From Acidobacteria bacterium UBA7540 (GTDB taxonomy: Bacteria > Acidobacteriota > Terriglobia > UBA7540): 51,107 nucleotides of DNA. The notes beneath the pieces were generated by a model. That model saw nothing but the letters and a program-made list of their open reading frames with translations. It searched no databases and was not told the origin of the DNA. The DNA is taken from the NCBI GenBank assembly GCA_002478145.1, contig DLMI01000023.1:11015-62121 (forward strand), written 5' to 3'. Shown here in pieces: positions 17,292-24,833 of this stretch (the stretch's first letter is position 1; every line of letters starts with the position of its first letter). The position numbers were made by a program, and so were the translations under genes.

Positions 17292-18308
17292 ATGGTGGTG
17301 GTAATGCAAGAGGGCGCGACGGAAGATCAGATCCAGCGCGCCATCAACAAGCTGATGGAGATGGGGTTCGATATTCACCGCTCCACCGGAGCACGTCAAA
17401 CGGTCCTGGGCGCGGTCGGCGCATTAGTCGATTTTGACACCCGCGACATCGAGCTCCAGGAAGGCGTGGAGGAGGTGGTGCGCATCTCCGCGCCCTATAA
17501 ACTGGCCAGCCGCCATTTCCGCCCGGAGGGCTCCGTCATTCAACTAGGGGAAGGCGTGGCCGTGGGGGGCGAGCAAGTGGTGATGATGGCCGGCCCGTGC
17601 AGCGTGGAGAGTGCCGAACAGATCGAAACCATCGCCGCATTGGTGGCGAAGGAGGGGGTACGCGTGCTGCGCGGCGGTGCGTTCAAGCCGCGGACCTCAC
17701 CTTACAGTTTCCAGGGATTGGGGAAGAAAGGGCTGCAACTGATGCGGGCCGCCGCCGACAGGCACGACCTGCTGGTCGTCTCGGAAGTAATGGACCATAC
17801 CCAAATCCCCCTGATGATGGAATTTGTTGACGTGCTTCAGGTGGGCGCTCGCAACATGCAGAACTATAACTTGCTCACGGAGGTGGGGAAAATCTCAAAG
17901 CCCGTGCTATTGAAACGCGGCATTTCCGCCACCCTCGAAGAGCTTCTGCTTTCTGCCGAATACATCATGGCGGGAGGAAATTACGACGTCATTCTCTGCG
18001 AACGGGGCATCCGCACCTTCGAGAGCTACACCCGAAACACCTTGGATATCTCCGCAATTCCCGTCATCAAGAAACTCTCGCACCTTCCCATTATTGTCGA
18101 TCCGTCGCACGGCACCGGCCGACGCGATAAAGTGCCGCCCATGGCGCGCGCGACAGTGGCAGCGGGCGGGGATGGATTGTTGATCGAAGTCCACGATGAT
18201 CCGGAGAAAGCTTTGAGCGACGGCGCCCAGTCGCTTTATCCCGCGCAGTTTGAGCAGTTGATGAAGGAATTGCGCATGATTGCGCCGGCGGTGGGAAGGA
18301 CGATTTGA
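17292..18308 (+). CDS. aroF: 3-deoxy-7-phosphoheptulonate (DAHP) synthase, type I beta
   Basis: First step of the shikimate pathway: phosphoenolpyruvate plus erythrose 4-phosphate to DAHP, metal-dependent and cytoplasmic. The 338-residue protein has an N-terminal ferredoxin-like regulatory domain (about 1-75, as in Thermotoga) and a catalytic barrel with AGPCSVES containing the metal-binding Cys, RGGAFKPRTSPYSFQG, QVGARNMQN and IVDPSHGTG. Type I beta enzymes of this build are usually feedback inhibited by Tyr or Phe through the N-terminal domain. Location beside trpA and aroQ fits joint supply of aromatic amino acids. Confidence 0.93.
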   Translation: MVVVMQEGATEDQIQRAINKLMEMGFDIHRSTGARQTVLGAVGALVDFDTRDIELQEGVEEVVRISAPYKLASRHFRPEGSVIQLGEGVAVGGEQVVMMAGPCSVESAEQIETIAALVAKEGVRVLRGGAFKPRTSPYSFQGLGKKGLQLMRAAADRHDLLVVSEVMDHTQIPLMMEFVDVLQVGARNMQNYNLLTEVGKISKPVLLKRGISATLEELLLSAEYIMAGGNYDVILCERGIRTFESYTRNTLDISAIPVIKKLSHLPIIVDPSHGTGRRDKVPPMARATVAAGGDGLLIEVHDDPEKALSDGAQSLYPAQFEQLMKELRMIAPAVGRTI

Positions 18309-18345
18309 CCGCGAGTAGCGGCTGAGGGAAATTTCGAGCGTCAAA

Positions 18346-18537
18346 TAGTAAATGGTGAATGGTGAATTGTGAATGACAGGCTTTCTCCCGCTTAACGTCA
18401 CTTGCTCCTCTCTTCGCGAGACGGAAGGCGGCCGACGTGCAGTAAACAGGCGTCTGGCTTGGTAAGGGACTGAGAACGATGCAGTTTGTAATTCACCCTT
18501 TACTATTCACCCTTTACTATTCACTATTCATAATTTC
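18346..18537. repeat. Inverted word-repeat pair before tyrA
   Basis: TAGTAAATGGTGAATGGTGAATTGTGAAT (18346-18374) is matched by an inverted array of AATTCACCCTTTACTATTCACC units (18490-18537). About 110 bp of unique DNA lies between. The right array runs to within 3 nt of the prephenate dehydrogenase start, so that gene's upstream region is wholly repeat-derived. Confidence 0.75.
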
Positions 18538-18539
18538 CT

Positions 18540-19406
18540 GTGGATACGATTTTTCACAAAGTCTCGATTATCGGACTGGGGCTGATTGGCGGGTCCTGGG
18601 GACTGGCGCTGAAGAAGTATGGCTTGGCAGTCCGCCGCATTGGCTACGGGCGCGCCTCGACAGTTGGCCGCGCGCTTGCTGCGGATGCCGTGGACGAAGG
18701 GACGGACGACCTCGGCAAGGCCGTCCGGGATGCCGACCTGATCATCCTCGCCGCGCCGGTGGGCGCAATCCTGGATTGCATTCCCCGACTGAAGGAGATG
18801 GCGTCATCGAAAGCGCTGGTGACTGATGTCGGCAGCACCAAAGGGCTCATTTGCGCGCGCGCGCGGGAGACTATGGGCGATGCCCCATTGTTCCTGGGAG
18901 GGCATCCCCTGGCGGGGAAAGAACGGTCTGGCGTTGAAAATGCCGAGGCCACGCTCTTCACCAATGCTCGCTATGTTTTGACACCGCTTGAAGATCGCCA
19001 TCTCGAGGACACGCGCATCAAGGCTTTCGTCTCCCTGGTCACAGCGATTGGCGCGCGCCCGCATATCATGGATCCCGCCAGCCATGACCGCGCCCTTGCC
19101 TTCCTCAGCCACCTTCCGCAGCTTCTTTCCTCCGCACTGGCCAGCCTGATTGCAGAAGAAAGCCTCGAATCGCGACTCCCGGTGGAACTGGCGGCCTCCG
19201 GCTTCCGGGATGTGACGCGGCTGGCGGAAAGCCCTTACTCCGTTTGGCGTGACATTTGCCTTACCAACCTCGAGAATATCCAGCAAGCGCTTGAAGCCCT
19301 GGTTGAAAAACTTGAGTTCATCAAGCAGCACTTGAGCGACCACGAATTGGAGCGCGAGTTCCAGCAAGCTTTGAAGCTGCGAGAAAAACTACGGGGAGCG
19401 GGTTGA
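18540..19406 (+). CDS. tyrA: Prephenate dehydrogenase
   Basis: NAD(P)-dependent oxidative decarboxylation of prephenate to 4-hydroxyphenylpyruvate, the tyrosine branch. The 288-residue protein has the dinucleotide fold (IIGLGLIGGSWGLAL), ILAAPVGA, TDVGSTKG, the conserved GGHPLAGKERSG containing the catalytic His, and a C-terminal helical dimerisation half with FLSHLPQLLSSAL. No ACT domain is fused. The start is GTG at 18540, directly behind repeat DNA and without an evident ribosome-binding site. It ends the aromatic supercluster. Confidence 0.92.
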   Translation: MDTIFHKVSIIGLGLIGGSWGLALKKYGLAVRRIGYGRASTVGRALAADAVDEGTDDLGKAVRDADLIILAAPVGAILDCIPRLKEMASSKALVTDVGSTKGLICARARETMGDAPLFLGGHPLAGKERSGVENAEATLFTNARYVLTPLEDRHLEDTRIKAFVSLVTAIGARPHIMDPASHDRALAFLSHLPQLLSSALASLIAEESLESRLPVELAASGFRDVTRLAESPYSVWRDICLTNLENIQQALEALVEKLEFIKQHLSDHELEREFQQALKLREKLRGAG

Positions 19407-19468
19407 GGCTTGCAGCCGCGCCCTGCGGGGCGGCATATAATCTTTCGAACAGAACCTCGGAGGTGCAC

Positions 19469-19975
19469 ATGCTCCGCGATGTTGTTGCCATTCTCGCTTC
19501 CACGCCGGAAAAGCTGAAGCGAGAAATCGCCTCAATGTCTTTGCAGGAAATGAAGACACGTCCTGCGGCAGACAAGTGGTCGGTCCAGGAAGTTCTTGCT
19601 CACCTGGATGACATCGAAGAGATCGGAATGCGGGCGCGCGTGGCGGCGATGATCGAGAGGGACAATCCCATCCTCCCTTCGATCGACCAAGAGAAGCGAG
19701 CGGGGGAGATGAAATACAACCGGAAAAACCCTTTGAAAAGCCTGGCCAGCTTTGCCCGGCAACGTCAAGCGAACGTGAAGTGGCTCAACGAACTCAGGCC
19801 CGCCCAACTGAAGCGCGGAGGAAGGCATCAAAAGGTGGGCGAGATCTCCGTCGAAGAATTGGTGACGGAGTGGGCGTTCCATGACCTGGGGCACATCAAA
19901 CAGATCCTCGAAATCAAACGCTATACGCTTTATCCGCGCATGGGGAACATGAGGGCGTTTTACAGGCTGACCTAG
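19469..19975 (+). CDS. DinB-family protein
   Basis: A 168-residue four-helix protein of the DinB/YfiT-like superfamily, whose members often act as metal-dependent thiol transferases or remain uncharacterised. Visible landmarks are the KWSVQEVLAHLDDIEE helix with the first His ligand and WAFHDLGHIKQILEIKR with the later His pair. The ATG at 19469 has CGGAGGT 5-6 nt upstream; an earlier frame start at 19403 lies within the tyrA stop region and is rejected. Cotranscription with tyrA is possible but unproven. Substrate unknown. Confidence 0.8.
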   Translation: MLRDVVAILASTPEKLKREIASMSLQEMKTRPAADKWSVQEVLAHLDDIEEIGMRARVAAMIERDNPILPSIDQEKRAGEMKYNRKNPLKSLASFARQRQANVKWLNELRPAQLKRGGRHQKVGEISVEELVTEWAFHDLGHIKQILEIKRYTLYPRMGNMRAFYRLT

Positions 19976-20083
19976 AGGACAGGAGACAGAATTCAGGGGG
20001 CGGAGTCATCTGACGGAGTCTTCATCGCCGCGTCCGATTCGTCAATGGGTGTTTAGAGACTGCACCCCATCAAGGAGCAAAGC

Positions 20084-20959
20084 GTGATGACCTTTTCGAA
20101 GTTACTGATCCTGCCTCTTTTGGTCTCAAGCGTGCCTTCGAGTGAATCCTCCTATCAGGCTGAGATTGAACAATGGCGGCAGCATCGAGAGGCGGCTCTG
20201 AAGGCCGACGACGGATGGCTTACCGTCGCCGGTCTGTTCTGGCTCAAGGACGGCAAAAACACGGTAGGCGCCGACCTATCCAGCAACATTGTCTTACCCA
20301 AGGGTTCCGCCCCTGGCAAGGTGGGGGTTTTCGATTTTCAAAACGGCCATACGACTTTTCAGCCCGCGCCCGGCGTTCATGCAACGGTGAACGGCAAGCC
20401 GACGAGCTCGGCGATTCTGAAGCCTGACGCTTCGGGAGAGCCCGATGTGCTGCGAGTTAACGATTTGACGATGTTCGTTATCAAGCGAAGCAGTCGCTTC
20501 GGTATCCGCCTGAAGGATAGAAACCGCGAAGCCAGGAAGGCGTTTACGGGATTGAAGTATTTCCCAGTGAACGAGCGCTTTCGCATTACCGCCAAATTCG
20601 TGCCCTACAATCCGCCCAAGAGGCTCTCCGTACCTAACATTCTGGGCGACACCGAGGAGGAGGCCAGCCCCGGCTACGTGGAGTTCACGCTCGACGGCCA
20701 CCCATGTCGGCTGGATCCCCTTGATGAAGGCGACGGCTTGTTCTTCATCTTCAAAGACCTGACTTCCGGCAAGGAAACTTATCCCCCCGGCCGATTCCTT
20801 TACGCGCCAAAGCCCAAGAACGGCGAGGTCATTCTTGACTTCAACAAGGCGGTGAACCCTCCCTGCGCGTTCACCCCCTTTGCCACATGCCCCCTGCCGC
20901 CCCAACAGAACTACCTTCCAGTGCGAGTCGAGGCGGGAGAGTTGCGGTACGGGCACTAG
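20084..20959 (+). CDS. DUF1684 protein
   Basis: A 291-residue protein with a short hydrophobic N-terminus (probable signal peptide, cleaved near SSVPSS). The hallmark of DUF1684 is clear: WRQHREAALKADDGWLTVAGLFWLKDGKNTVG at the front, then FRITAKFVPYNPP and the late GRFLYAPKPKNGEVILDFNKAVNPPCAFTPFATCPLPPQQN. Family length is normally about 250-300. The biochemical role is unknown. GTG at 20084 or ATG at 20087 both fit AAGGAG at 20072-20077. It stands alone. Confidence 0.85.
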   Translation: MMTFSKLLILPLLVSSVPSSESSYQAEIEQWRQHREAALKADDGWLTVAGLFWLKDGKNTVGADLSSNIVLPKGSAPGKVGVFDFQNGHTTFQPAPGVHATVNGKPTSSAILKPDASGEPDVLRVNDLTMFVIKRSSRFGIRLKDRNREARKAFTGLKYFPVNERFRITAKFVPYNPPKRLSVPNILGDTEEEASPGYVEFTLDGHPCRLDPLDEGDGLFFIFKDLTSGKETYPPGRFLYAPKPKNGEVILDFNKAVNPPCAFTPFATCPLPPQQNYLPVRVEAGELRYGH

Positions 20960-21088
20960 GTCTCAAATATGTCGGGCTGGCTTTATATATTGCAACGGCG
21001 TATTCTTCACCTTGGATTGACCGCGCTCTGTATGGGGGCTGGGTAAGACATCGCCACGGTCATCCCTCGAGCGCCTCGCAGGTGCGGT

Positions 21089-21406
21089 ATGGAACTCAAT
21101 AACATTGTGATCGTAAGCCTGGCTTCCCCCAAGGAAAAAATCTGGGGCCAACTGCTCCAACTCGACACCCAAGGCGTGACGGTGCGCGGGATCGAACTCA
21201 ACTCCTTCGATGATTTCGTGCGCCAGATCGTCAGCCGCGAGGAATGCACCGTGGGAATGACCCAGGTCTTCTATCCCATGTACCGTGTGGAGCGGGTCGC
21301 TCTCGATGAATCCTGCGGCTCCATTCCTTCGCTTTCTGAACGATTCCATAGCTTGGTCGGATTGAGCCTTCAGGAATACCTCGGAATCGAGACACCACAG
21401 GTCTGA
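21089..21406 (+). CDS. Conserved hypothetical protein, 105 residues
   Basis: A small soluble protein opening with MELNNIVIVSLASPKEKIWGQLL and containing TVRGIELNSFDDFVRQI, FYPMYRVERVALDE and SLSERFHSLVG. The dense mix of strands and helices and good codon use suggest a real gene. I recall similar unnamed proteins from Acidobacteria but no function. It is flanked by repeat-rich spacers on both sides. No catalytic motif, membrane segment or metal site is seen. Confidence 0.7.
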   Translation: MELNNIVIVSLASPKEKIWGQLLQLDTQGVTVRGIELNSFDDFVRQIVSREECTVGMTQVFYPMYRVERVALDESCGSIPSLSERFHSLVGLSLQEYLGIETPQV

Positions 21407-21648
21407 TAAAGCAGTTGACAGCCGACCCGCCGTGGCGGGACAGTCAACAGTTAAGGCCGACGAAGATTCTTTGCCGGTCTTTGTAGTATTAGGGTGTCAT
21501 TCTGATCCCGCCTTGCGGGAGAAGCATCCCAGCCTTTGAAGCAGATGACAGTCCACCCGCCACGGCGGGACAGTCGAGAGTTAGGGCCAGCGCCTGTCTA
21601 GGATTCTCACGCTGTTTCCGAAGCGCATGCGGCGGATAACAATTGTCT
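21407..21648. repeat. Spacer with two duplicated mini-palindromes
   Basis: GACAG (21417-21421) and GACAG (21439-21443) flank CCGACCCGCCGTGGCGG. GACAGTC (21547-21553) and GACAGTC (21569-21575) flank CACCCGCCACGGCGG. Each looks like a 15-17-nt palindrome inserted with a short target duplication. A partial GTGTCATTCTGA word of the hairpin family and TCCCGCcttGCGGGA (21504-21518) lie between them. No gene is seen. Confidence 0.7.
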
Positions 21649-22326
21649 ATGACCTTCAACCAAGTGCTGAAAAGGCTCAGGTCGAAATCTAACCCGGCGG
21701 CGGTTCGCGGCATGGCGAGGTTCGGTATAACTGCTGCCAAGGCCTACGGCTGGTCCGCTCCGGCATTGAAGAAGTTTGCCCGAGAGATCGGCAAAGACCA
21801 TGATTTGGCTCTGCGGTTGTGGTCCACAGGGATTCTCGAAGCACGGGCTCTCGCCGGTTTGATTGACGAGAAGGAAAAGGTGACGGAACGGCAGATGGAT
21901 GACTGGGCTAAGGACTTCGATTCCTGGGCAGTGTGCGATGGGACTTGCCTGAACCTTTTCCGGTACACCCCTTTTGCTTACAAGAAATGTTGGGAGTGGA
22001 GCGAGCGGCAAGAGGAGTTCGTGAAAAGGGCGGCGTTCGCGCTCATGGCGTGCTTGACCGTGAGTGATAAGGCGGCAAACGACCGAGTATTCCTTCGTTT
22101 CCTGCCGTTCATCAAGAGGCAAGCCGTCGACGAGCGGAATTACGTGAAAAAGGCCCTAAACTGGGCGCTCCGCCAAATCGGTAAACGCAACCGGAAGCTC
22201 AACCAAGCGGCTGTCAAGGCCGCGCAGGAGCTCCAGGGATTGAATTCACCCAGCGCCCGCTGGATTGCCTCGGATGCGCTGCGGGAGCTCGAGAGCCCTG
22301 CGGTGCAGCGAAGATTGAAAACCTGA
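21649..22326 (+). CDS. AlkD-like DNA alkylation repair protein
   Basis: A 225-residue all-helical HEAT-like-repeat protein of the DNA alkylation repair family, which excises positively charged alkylated bases. Typical features are MARFGITAAKAYGWSAPALKKFAREIGKDH near the start, a DDWAKDFDSWAVCDG turn holding the conserved Trp-Asp, and VKKALNWALRQIGKRN late in the chain. It is near family length. The upstream TTG at 21643 is a possible start; the ribosome site is weak in both cases. It is monocistronic and no ada or alkA neighbours are visible. Confidence 0.85.
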   Translation: MTFNQVLKRLRSKSNPAAVRGMARFGITAAKAYGWSAPALKKFAREIGKDHDLALRLWSTGILEARALAGLIDEKEKVTERQMDDWAKDFDSWAVCDGTCLNLFRYTPFAYKKCWEWSERQEEFVKRAAFALMACLTVSDKAANDRVFLRFLPFIKRQAVDERNYVKKALNWALRQIGKRNRKLNQAAVKAAQELQGLNSPSARWIASDALRELESPAVQRRLKT

Positions 22327-22370
22327 AGAAGTCGGGCTCGTCTTAGGATTGAGAATTTCAAGTATGCTCG

Positions 22371-22408
22371 GCTAGGATTTGACATTGCCAAAACGGCCTA
22401 GCTATATT
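22371..22408 (+). promoter_or_regulatory. Promoter of the phosphatidyltransferase gene, probably leaderless
   Basis: TTGACA (22379-22384), an 18-nt spacer and TATATT (22403-22408) make a strong sigma70-like promoter only 11 nt before the ATG at 22420. Transcription would begin near 22415, leaving about 5 nt of leader, so the mRNA is likely leaderless. GCTAGG (22371-22376) and CCTAGC (22397-22402) form an inverted repeat around the -35 box, a possible operator. Confidence 0.65.
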
Positions 22409-22419
22409 GTCTGGAAACC

Positions 22420-22998
22420 ATGGCTTCTCGTATCCTGACACCCGCCAACCAAATCACCATCCTTCGACTGGCTTTTATTCCCTTCTTCGCCATACTGGTC
22501 GTGGCTCAAGAATACCGCGGCGCGCTGGCGGTGCTCACCGCCGCTGCACTCTCGGATATGGTCGACGGGATGGTGGCGCGCCTGCTGAAGCAGGAGACAC
22601 CGCTAGGCGTGGCGCTCGACCCGATCGCCGATAAACTCCTGATGACCACAGCTTACCTGACGCTGGCCTTCCGGGACGCGCTGCCCTGGTGGCTGACGAT
22701 TCTGGTGATCGGCCGCGACGTCGGCATCATCATTACGGCGCTGCTGATTAGCCTGGTGGCCGGGTATCGCCCTTTTCGGCCGACTATTTTGGGAAAGGCG
22801 TCCACGGCCGCCCAGGTGGCGACCGTGTTTGCCGCAGTGAGTTTCCAGGCGCATGTGCCCTTCGTGCGGGGGGGCTTGGTTCAAATCTGCGTCTACCTTG
22901 CGGCCGCCCTGACCGTCGTCTCCGGCATTCATTATGGGATTGTGGTCCGCAAACGCTATGAGCAGCATGCTTCAGAGCAGGCCGGGGAGATAAAGTGA
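22420..22998 (+). CDS. CDP-alcohol phosphatidyltransferase (PgsA-like)
   Basis: Inner-membrane enzyme moving a phosphatidyl group from CDP-diacylglycerol to an alcohol, most often glycerol 3-phosphate for phosphatidylglycerol synthesis. The 192-residue protein shows the full motif D-x2-D-G-x2-A-R-x8-G-x3-D-x3-D (from DMVDGMVARL to LDPIADK) and about five transmembrane helices. Length and the early TPANQITILRL segment fit PgsA. The alcohol substrate cannot be proved from sequence. It is distinct from the PssA-type gene at 30955-31770. Confidence 0.88.
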   Translation: MASRILTPANQITILRLAFIPFFAILVVAQEYRGALAVLTAAALSDMVDGMVARLLKQETPLGVALDPIADKLLMTTAYLTLAFRDALPWWLTILVIGRDVGIIITALLISLVAGYRPFRPTILGKASTAAQVATVFAAVSFQAHVPFVRGGLVQICVYLAAALTVVSGIHYGIVVRKRYEQHASEQAGEIK

Positions 22999-23304
22999 AC
23001 CGCCCGCGGCGTGAAACGCACTGAGACCTCTTTTCGCCGGTGGTTCAACGCACACGCCGGTACTGATGTCATTTGGGGGAGTTGATTTTTCGTGCGGGCC
23101 TGTAAAGGCAGTCATTCCCAGTCGACGCAACAACGGAAACACGACAGAGGATGCCGAAATGACTGGACTGGGTGTTGTAAAATTGACGGGACACCGAGGG
23201 CGGTGTAGACTGCCTTGCTTGCTGCTCTGGGCCGGTTTCCAGCCTTCCCAGGGGAGTTTCGTGTTCCTCGACCGATCCAAGATCTGAAGATGGGGGTATG
23301 AACC
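22999..23304. other. Spacer without recognised gene
   Basis: About 300 bp after the phosphatidyltransferase gene. It contains CATTCCCAGTCG (about 23115) and, roughly 60 bp on, ATGACTGGACTGGG, related to the GTCATTC words, but no full element. A clear ribosome-binding site for the peptidase gene is weak (GGGGG before the ATG at 23305). Confidence 0.4.
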
Positions 23305-24681
23305 ATGGCAACCACTGTATTTGAATACTATCACGAGAATCGCGAGCGGTTTCTGCAAGGCTTAACGAGCCTGTTGAAGATTCCAAGCATCAGCACTCTT
23401 CCTGAACACAAGCCGGATATCCGGCGCGCCGTCGAGTTTCTGGCGAACGAGCTTCGGGAAATGGGCATGAAGAACGTCGAAATCATCGAAGGCAAGGAGA
23501 GCCAGCATCCGCTTCTTTATGCGGAATGGTTGGAGGCGCCCGGCAAGCCGACATTGCTGCTTTACGGGCACTACGACGTGCAACCACCCGATCCCCTTGA
23601 GGAATGGGTGTCGCCGCCGTTCGAACCTGCCATTCGCAATGACAACCTCTATGCCCGTGGCGCCGTCGATGACAAAGGGCAGACCTATCTTTTGGTCAAA
23701 GCGGTGGAAGGATTCCTGAAGACCGAAGGCAAGCTGCCGATCAACATCAAGTTCCTGCTCGAGGGCGAAGAGGAAGTGGGCGGCGAGCACATCGAGGAAT
23801 ACGTGCCAGCCCACGCGGATCGGCTGAAAGCTGACGCGGCGCTGGTCTGCGACACGGAAATGTTCGCGCCGGAACTGCCCACGATCACCACCGGCCTGCG
23901 CGGCCTTGTTTACACCGAACTGGAAGCGCGCGGGGCCGCCCACGACCTGCATTCCGGGTCGTATGGCGGAGCTGCTCCCAACCCGTTCCAGGCCCTGGCG
24001 GAGATGGTCAACAAACTCAAGGGGCCGGATGGAAAGATCCGAATTCCGGGCTTTTACCAGCGTGTGAAAAAACCGAGCGCTAAGGAATTGGCTGCATGGG
24101 CGCGGTTACCCTTCAAAGAGAAGGAGTTCCTGCGAAAGGAAGTCGGCGCCAGCGCCTTGATCGGAGAGAAAGGCTACTCGGTGCTGGAACGTATTTGGGC
24201 CAGGCCGACACTGGAAGTCCACGGCTTCCGCGGTGGTTTCACGGGGGAAGGCGCCAAGACGGTTATTCCGGCTTATGGTGTGGCCAAGATCAGTATGCGG
24301 CTGGTTCCGGACATGGACCCCAAAGAGGTGATCCGGCAATACACTACCTACGTGAAGAAGATCACGCCCAAGGGCATCAAGACGTCGGTGCGGGTGATCA
24401 GTTCGGCTCCCGCTTCCGTGGTGAGCACGGAGAGCCGTTGGATCGCTGCCGCTGCCGAGGCCATGGAACAGGTCTTCAAGAACAAGACGGTTTACATCCG
24501 CTCGGGCGGATCCATCCCCATCGTGGGTGTTTTCCAGAAAAATCTGAAGATACCCAGCGTCATGATGGGGTTTGGTTTGCCGGACGACAACCTGCACGCC
24601 CCCAATGAGAAGTTCTACCTGCCCAATTTCTATCGCGGGATTGACGCAGTGGGGCGATACTTCCAGTTCCTGGGGCGGTAG
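23305..24681 (+). CDS. M20-family metallo-dipeptidase
   Basis: A cytosolic-type zinc peptidase of 458 residues, close to the CNDP/PepV-like dipeptidase group. Metal ligands and catalytic residues appear in order: LLLYGHYDVQ (H89 and catalytic D91), RGAVDDKGQ (bridging Asp near 122), EGEEEVGG (catalytic Glu and ligand near 155), CDTE, and a late His in PDDNLHAPNEKF. The Bacterial_PMR-like dimerisation domain sits in the middle (GAAHDLHSGSYGGAAPNP onward). No signal peptide. A rho-independent terminator follows, so it is probably a single-gene unit. Confidence 0.93.
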   Translation: MATTVFEYYHENRERFLQGLTSLLKIPSISTLPEHKPDIRRAVEFLANELREMGMKNVEIIEGKESQHPLLYAEWLEAPGKPTLLLYGHYDVQPPDPLEEWVSPPFEPAIRNDNLYARGAVDDKGQTYLLVKAVEGFLKTEGKLPINIKFLLEGEEEVGGEHIEEYVPAHADRLKADAALVCDTEMFAPELPTITTGLRGLVYTELEARGAAHDLHSGSYGGAAPNPFQALAEMVNKLKGPDGKIRIPGFYQRVKKPSAKELAAWARLPFKEKEFLRKEVGASALIGEKGYSVLERIWARPTLEVHGFRGGFTGEGAKTVIPAYGVAKISMRLVPDMDPKEVIRQYTTYVKKITPKGIKTSVRVISSAPASVVSTESRWIAAAAEAMEQVFKNKTVYIRSGGSIPIVGVFQKNLKIPSVMMGFGLPDDNLHAPNEKFYLPNFYRGIDAVGRYFQFLGR

Positions 24682-24709
24682 GGCGGAAGGGCACGTCATC
24701 GAGGTCGTT

Positions 24710-24739
24710 GGGGCGGTCCCGTGTGATCGCCCCCTTTTT
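24710..24739 (+). terminator. Rho-independent terminator after the M20 peptidase gene
   Basis: GGGGCG (24710-24715) pairs with CGCCCC (24728-24733); GTC/GAT extends the stem with a wobble. CTTTTT follows at 24734-24739. The hairpin lies 29 nt after the peptidase stop codon, the expected spacing. This is the clearest intrinsic terminator in the window. Confidence 0.8.
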
Positions 24740-24833
24740 GTGTTCTTAGGTTCTGCCTTTCAAACGTTCGATGAGGAAGCACTCCTCACCTTCGCCGAAG
24801 ATGCGGTAGAGCACCGCACTCCAAGGAGTTCCT

